Assembly: GCA_002633005.1 (NCBI GenBank)
Contig: NMRA01000074.1
Span: 66,631-130,630, forward strand
Length of the DNA stretch: 64,000 nucleotides
Direction of reading: 5' to 3'
DNA from: Phoronis australis
Taxonomy: Eukaryota; Phoronida; Phoronidae
This document shows, one piece after another, positions 58,394-64,000 of the stretch; within the stretch, counting starts at the first letter, position 1, and each line of letters begins with the position of its first letter. The position numbers and the translations under genes were made by a program. A model generated the notes under the pieces. That model did no database searches, had not been told where the DNA came from, and saw nothing but the letters and a program-made list of their open reading frames with translations.

Positions 58394-58800
58394 CTATCTG
58401 TTGCATTCAAACACTCTGTTGTTGTCTTCGTCGTACATATAAGTTTTCCTATCGTGAATGAGTTTGTCATACCGTATGCTTGCATTTTCCATGTCGTTTC
58501 CCTTCGAGAATTTATACAGTTCCTTTCTGGCATTGCGCACTCTAACTGAAAAATCTTCGGTAATGTGGATGGCTGGGTTTTGTAGGTTTTTGCGTTTCTT
58601 CATTGACAATTTATTCTTTATAGTTCCGCATGCAAAACTGGAACATTTCAATTCCTATAACAGGCGTTTTGGAGAACATTAGCCAAACCCGATAATATCT
58701 GAAAGTTTCTTATGAATCCGTTCAGCTACGTCTGACATATCATGTTCCGAAGTTGGCCAAAATTTAACATTTTTTCTACGGTCCGACATAACCAAGAGTT
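58394..58800 (-). pseudogene. LINE ORF1 remnant (RNA-binding C-terminal part)
   Basis: 58651-58394 reads IHITEDFSVRVRNARKELYK, then IRYDKLIHDRKTYMYD and ends at TAG. I/V-x-EDF-x(4)-R-x(2)-RKEL and the YDKL stretch match the C-terminal domain of L1-type ORF1 proteins, an RNA-binding nucleic-acid chaperone. Upstream, VKFWPTSEHDMSDVAERI and HKKLSDIIGFG suggest the preceding RRM-like part, separated by stops. The 5' portion is missing or decayed. The TAG at 58394-58396 is in frame with ORF2, 42 nt before its first ATG. Confidence 0.6.
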
Positions 58801-58809
58801 TTAACCGAA

Positions 58810-60240
58810 TTTTCACCACGCTGACATTATTGCGGACCTGTGATGGTTTTTAAACCACAGATAATGCCCACGTTTGTGTGGCAAACTACTTGTTTGGTAC
58901 CCTATCAGGTCGGCGCTCTGCAGAAAAGGCAACACTGTACTACCCCAATGCTAGCCTCGTTCGTTCCCAAGCCTCTAGATGGAGCTGATCTGTTTAGCCA
59001 TTTGACGATGTTGTTCTTCAACTTGGAATCATGAGTGAACTTGAAATAAATTTCTATTCCAAGTTCACGCAAGTGATCTTGAGATTACGCAAGCAATTGC
59101 GACATCTAGTGTGCAACTGTTAACTAAAATTTCGAATGGTGGACATGAATTCGTTTGTCGTGAGTTATTGTTTCTGTTTTAATTATTTTTATTGCCCATT
59201 CTGTATGTTATTCTGGTATTGGTAAATGTTTCCAAAGGTGGTTTGACTGGGATGGTTGGGTTTGTGACCGAGGGGCTGAAATGATTGGCAACCTGGGACC
59301 TTTGCAATGAAAAGGATTAAGATCATTAAGAGCAATGAATGTACCGTACCGAGAGGGGTTTTGCATTGAACAGTTTGTCATGCAACGTTGTACTTGCCAC
59401 CTCACACCCCGTGTATACGCCAGTGCTTGGAGCTCGCAATTTGCTCGTAATTGGTGGAAGTGTTTTCATTTATATCTCACTTATGACATCGCCAATCGCT
59501 GCCAGCATGGCCTAAGCAGGGATCTGTAATTCTTTCTTATCTGATTAAGGAAGAAGTTCAGATAACGCTTGTTGAGTAAAAGTGTTATTTTTGGCAAATA
59601 AAGTGGAAATACTCATTTCATTTTTAAACGTGCAATTTCATGAATATTAGTTTCTAATTGGTATGCTGTGTGATGTCAGGTCTAAATATTGGTGACAATC
59701 ACACAAAAGTTACAGAAAACAACTCTCTGAAGTTCTGTTGACACAGGTTTAGAATGTTCTCATAGAGATGATTATACTTTTCTGGCCTACGATATTTTTG
59801 CCTTTCTCTGCTCAGTACAGACCCACATAACTATACGCCAATGTATGTAAAGACAGACAAAAATGGCCCAGTGAAATAATACTGTCCATACCACTTGCTT
59901 TGGCACAATAGTTTCAAACCACTCAGTGCCGAGCATTCTTTGTTTTAAAAGCAACCATGCTAAGACTGAATGAGGTAACATATTGTCGACATCTCTAAAT
60001 ACTGTTGATAAAATTTAACAACTGGACTGAAACATGGTGGTATACAGTAATGTTTGATACAAATGTTCCCATGTGAGTGAGGAGCATACAGAGGTAATGA
60101 CATATCTAAGTTGTGTTAATATTAGTTTTTCGTTATGCAAGATAGGTGATTTTCAGCTTCTTATGCAGTTGTCATTGTCCTTGAAAGTTGTCTTTTATCA
60201 AGAACGTGTTTGTTCCATCAACGCTTTCATTTATAGTTGT
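58810..60240. other. No gene recognised
   Basis: Contains a short palindrome near 59020-59065 (CAACTTGGAATC... / TTCCAAGTTC). Otherwise AT-rich, with only short frames. Confidence 0.4.
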
Positions 60241-60246
60241 CTATAG

Positions 60247-60568
60247 CATAGGCGGGGGCCCGCCCCCCCCCTCCCCTTGGCTGCCGCCAGCAAAATGAAA
60301 CAGAAACAGCGTGAAGCGCAAAGAAAAAGAGAGTTCACTAACTAGGTCCGGTAGCGGATGGGGTGGGAGGGGGCTCAGATCCCAGATTGCGGTGGAATCG
60401 TGTTCCCGTTTTTTTTTTAGTCCACCGATAAATTTTCTGAGCAGAAGGTCCGCATCCTCAGCTCCCACAACTTTCGGGCCTCCTGTGCGTATACAATCGC
60501 GCTTTGCCCAATTCCCTGAGACAACATGTTGGGCCGCCCCCCTTATGGTATCCTAGATCCGCCACTGT
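60247..60568. mobile_element. hAT-like MITE, about 320 bp
   Basis: Starts CATAGGCGGGGGCCCGCCCC and ends CCTAGATCCGCCACTG, giving the CAGNGGCGG-type inverted ends. The body has GAGCAGAAGGTCCGCATCCT and GGAGGGGGCTC, also seen at 14725-14960. Confidence 0.6.
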
Positions 60569-60569
60569 A

Positions 60570-61885
60570 TAGTACATAAAATACTTGAATGCGATGGGTG
60601 ATCTTGTTTGAATCTGCTGACAAATAAATTATCTTCAGCTAGAGAATAATAGATTTTCCATTTACTTGATTTCCTTATAGATTCAACATCCAACTACTGA
60701 AAAATAAATCCGGATCCTTGTTCACTCTTCAAAACTCGTTGTATATGTATGCACGTCAACATGAAAACAATTTTGTATGTAATGCGTATTTTTGATTGAA
60801 GAATTTTGTATTTAGTATTATCGTGTTTGCATAAAAGGAATTTAAGCTATTCTATTTATTATAAACAGGTTCCAAACAGCTTCCTGTCTTCCAAAAAGTC
60901 ACGGATAAGAGGAACAGTCCCCCTCAGCTGACGCAGCATGTTCAAGCTACTAAATCAGGGACACACAACAGGTCTCATTGACAGCACATGTTAGTGAACA
61001 TCTTTATCGCTTACACTGAATCGGTGATAACCATTCGTGCTACTGTGCCCTGTCTGTAGGTCAAAAGATTAGCCATAGTTGGAGGACCCCATTTCATTGC
61101 TGTTACAGCATTTGAAGCTGCTTGCCAGTGAATCACTTTAAATGTAGCATATGTCCCTCTCAGGTCTATGTAACCTAATCTGCCTGATAGATCAGTATAT
61201 ATTTTTTACATGTATTAAATGGCTACTGATGCTTATTTAATGACAAGTTTGATGTACTGACATTGTCTGCTTACTTTGTTGTCAGGGTATCTGATGTGTC
61301 ACATTGCTAGTTGCGTGACATCATGGTGGCGTAAATGAAAAGTGTTATTCCACAGGCTGGTGGGTCAAAACTATCAAACTGTGTTCCAGACAATCAGAGG
61401 ACAGAAGTATCAGTTGTCGTAATGAAACAACATGAATAACCCAAAATTTAATGTCGGGACATAAGGTTATGTGGCACCTTACTGACAAATATCTACAAAC
61501 TTTGGAATTTAGCTTTCTTAAACACTACCTTAATTCATGAAAGTAGAGAGTCCGTATATAATGACTTTATATATCAATCTGCCATTAATTGGGTCCCTTG
61601 ACCATATTTTTAATAAGATTCGGGAAAAGGGAATACATTCATAACAAAACAGTGGAGTCGATAACATGACCAATTTTCTTTTTATATAAATGTTCAAGAT
61701 GGAATCTGAAAAATGCCGATTCTGTGTTTTAGTTTTTCAGGAAATTACTGAAAGTCCCTGTTTTAGCTAGCCCTCCCATGCCAACTAAAGTAGATCAGTC
61801 AAAAGACAATTTCTAAAAGCCTGATGGGGAACAGTGCATAAAGTACAAGATCTGAAAGTTTTTATTCGAATCCTATCAGCCATTT
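60570..61885. other. No gene recognised
   Basis: AT-rich, no convincing ORF or splice-flanked exon. Confidence 0.4.
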
Positions 61886-61889
61886 GCAA

Positions 61890-62039
61890 TACACTCTATC
61901 ACAGTGCTAAACGAAAGTTAGCACTGTAGAATGTTGTTTAATATGGCCTCCCATTGGTTAAATAATGAAACTGACGTCATAACATTCAGCCATTCCCATT
62001 GGTTGAAAGTTGGGAAACCCCTTTCAGTTTACAAATTAC
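61890..62039. repeat. Dispersed repeat, copy 2
   Basis: TCACAGTGCTAAACGAAAG, TTAGCACTGTAGAATGTTGT and CCATTGGTTGAAAGTTGGGA match 37615-37765 with scattered substitutions. It starts with the same small palindrome around GTGCTAACGAAAGTTAGCAC. A single N follows at 62040. Confidence 0.75.
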
Positions 62040-62040
62040 N

Positions 62041-63528
62041 TCACTCAAATCGAATCATCCGCCGCGCGCATAGAGCAGTTCCATGCGTGCCCACACACAG
62101 TCCTTTCATTCAGTGAATCGGAAAAATATTGAAACTCAGTACGAGGTGCATATAGCATAGACATATGATGCGGACAACGAAAACAAAACGTAGGTTTGAA
62201 ACTGAGGGATCGAACTGTACGACTGCGTGCAAGACCGTTGAGAAAGAACGCACCGAGTCCGGTCGTGTCGCCGTCGTCTGTGACTTGGTGTTCTGGAACA
62301 CAGCAAGTTGTGAAAAAGATAAATCCTCACTCAAATTCAATATTTTCATCGGTTATTTGACGTTTCACTGTTTCCGGCGATCTTGTGCTAACGGCGCACT
62401 TTAACCACCGATTCGATTTCTATTTTTCATTTCGTTCGCGTATTGTGTATCACAATGAACTGTTGACCTACAGTTACTGCTGAGTCCGCCTTTGACTTAA
62501 TTCGACTCGACGCACTGAAACCCCATGTAAAAAATAAAACGTTTTATTTATAATTAAGTTAATTTATGTACTGGAAATTCAGTTAACATTGCGAGTGAGT
62601 GTTAAAATAACCAACAAGGTGAAGACATGTATAGGTTAATTATTAAATTCATCAAAATTTTCACCGAAGACGGAGAACCATCAGACTAGAGGCTCGACGT
62701 TTTCCGCGTTTTTCCGGCTTCGGCAAACCGACTTAACTTGAACTTGGGACCACGAGTTCTCGAAAACGACTCTGCAGATTTCTCTGAAACTTTTCAGTTT
62801 TAATGTTTATTTAACAATGTCAAAATCGCTTTAAGGTTTTGTTTTTAAACGGTTCGAGTTTTATTGTACTGTGCCTTAGACGAATACGACCGCTGTTTTT
62901 TACAAAAATGCCCTAGGTTTTGCGAGTTGATTCGGCGAAGAAACCGAACTACATGAGTTATCGAGAATCCTTTATATCAATTTTGAGAGATGTTGACAAG
63001 TTTTCATTCAAAGAAGGTTTCATTAAAATGGACTAAAGGGTATTTGTCCTATGAATGTACAAATGTTAAAAATGAAAATTTGACTTGGAGGGCTGACCAC
63101 GTTAGGAGAATGATGATACGCAAGTACAAAATGGTATCTCTATAATCCATGATCTTTGTTCTTTCAGAAAATATATACTACTACTGGTTGACTCAGCCTA
63201 GGTTTTCGGGTAACTGGCTCTGAATTAACTTTCCTCAATGTGGTCCTACAAAACCTGTATGTAAAGCTTTATTTTTGAGTAAAGAAAGGATAGTCGATGT
63301 TCTGTCTACAAACCTGTTCGAAGGAGCAGCTGGATACTAAATGTGCATTCGTCACAAAGCCGTGACGCAACCAAATTCTTCAGTTTCAAAAAAAATATGT
63401 CTTGAAAGATCGGATGAGCCATTTAGACTACTTTATTTTGTCGCAGGTTAGTATACATACGTCGGATCTTGACCTTTGCGGAAAAAACGCAATTTTCTGT
63501 CTGACGACTGGCCACTGGCGGAATTAAA
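62041..63528. other. No gene recognised
   Basis: Overlapping frames on both strands at 62110-62404 show no domain. Confidence 0.35.
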
Positions 63529-63540
63529 ATGTCGCGAAAG
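63529..63540 (+). CDS. Possible short first coding exon
   Basis: AAAATGTCGCGAAAG is followed at once by a strong donor, GTGAGTTG. Four codons (MSRK) in phase 0 would lead into a gene beyond the window. The evidence is only start context and donor quality. Confidence 0.2.
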
Positions 63541-63639
63541 GTGAGTTGATCAAAGGGCAAGGCATGCTGTTTCTGCCGTTCTTGGCCAACATTCACCATT
63601 CTGCCTGACGACGATAGGTATCCGGACTATAATGACCCC

Positions 63640-63710
63640 GTGAAAAAATAATCGGGGGGGGGGCATTTTTCACTATCAAAATGACTCCGGATAGTTTTTT
63701 CACGGGTAAA
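63640..63710. repeat. Inverted repeat with poly-G centre
   Basis: CCCGTGAAAAAAT and ATTTTTTCACGGGT-like arms flank a run of 11 G and TCCGGACTAT / ACTCCGGATAGT symmetry. It abuts the 29-nt motif shared with 10144. Confidence 0.6.
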
Positions 63711-64000
63711 TGTTACATACGTCCGTAAAAACTTGTTCTGTCAGTATAAAACGGCCTTGCATTGAGGGGTTAGGATAACTTGGAGACATACGCCGGCCGC
63801 AATAGGGGGATCTTTAAATTACAAATCCAATCGATACGCATATGCCAGTGTCTGGGCGGGGGCTACTGGCGTGGGTTTGCTATCAAAGACTAAAACCACC
63901 AAGGAGTGGTAATCTGGGTCAAGTGGCTGAACTTACGACTGAAGCCTGGGATTACCGGGGGGAGGGGGGNACGGTACTAACATTCGATGAAAAACATTCT

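Larger units (their letters stand above)
54840..58800 (-). mobile_element. Non-LTR retrotransposon (LINE), near full length
   Basis: The element runs from an ORF1 remnant (about 58800-58394) through an intact ORF2 (58351-54893) to a 3' end with TTGGGCCAGAGGCCTTCAA and ATACAAATACAAATAAA at 54890-54840. The GGCC palindrome and short A-rich repeat tail match the decayed copy at 15.4-16.7 kb. The clade is uncertain. The ORF1 style is L1/Tx1-like, while the ORF2 C-terminal C-C-H-C tail is shared by several LINE clades. Confidence 0.85.

Overview
The window looks like nuclear DNA of a metazoan, most likely a marine invertebrate such as a hemichordate, echinoderm, lancelet or mollusc; the species cannot be fixed from sequence alone. 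The evidence is spliced genes with canonical GT/AG introns, animal-type families (SLC22 transporter, RNF24/RNF122-type RING-H2 protein, THAP zinc finger, P2RX7-C-like domain), a full-length non-LTR retrotransposon, many foldback/MITE elements, microsatellites, low GC and assembly gaps (a 135-N run and single Ns). No operons, Shine-Dalgarno sites or CRISPR arrays are present.

Layout. 0-6.1 kb is nested repeats: two copies of a palindromic foldback element, one interrupted by a 2.65 kb element with perfect 15-bp terminal inverted repeats. 8.5-10 kb holds two unrecognised, convergent, spliced gene models. 11.0-13.2 kb (+) is a four-exon RING-H2 gene. 15.4-17.4 kb carries decayed LINE fragments, followed by about 3 kb of degenerate satellite with a three-part higher-order repeat. 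21.7-24.5 kb is a large foldback element containing a hAT-like insert. 24.8-41.2 kb (-) is a ten-exon SLC22 organic ion transporter; its exon phases join perfectly, and its introns contain hairpins, MITEs, minisatellites and a dense array of the palindrome AAAAACTTAAGTTTTT. About 460 bp from the SLC22 start codon, a divergent P2RX7-C-like gene or pseudogene begins at 41.7 kb. A THAP zinc-finger sequence (-) with an in-frame TAG lies at 43.9-43.2 kb, a near-perfect 263-bp direct duplication at 45.3-45.9 kb, and a second P2RX7-C-like 5' fragment at 47.0 kb. 48-53 kb is poor in recognisable genes. 53.0-53.9 kb is satellite plus (AC)n/(GT)n. 54.8-58.8 kb (-) is a LINE with an intact 1152-residue endonuclease/reverse transcriptase ORF. 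The last 5 kb holds MITEs and a possible first exon at the edge.

How the parts relate. The only well-supported host genes are SLC22 and the RNF24-like gene; they are functionally independent. SLC22 and the P2RX7-like unit may share a divergent promoter. Most other structure is transposon-derived, and much of it is inverted-repeat DNA inside introns. The most unusual features are the intronic CTTAAG palindrome array, the trimeric higher-order satellite, the duplicated splice acceptor in the P2RX7-like exon and the nested foldback insertions.
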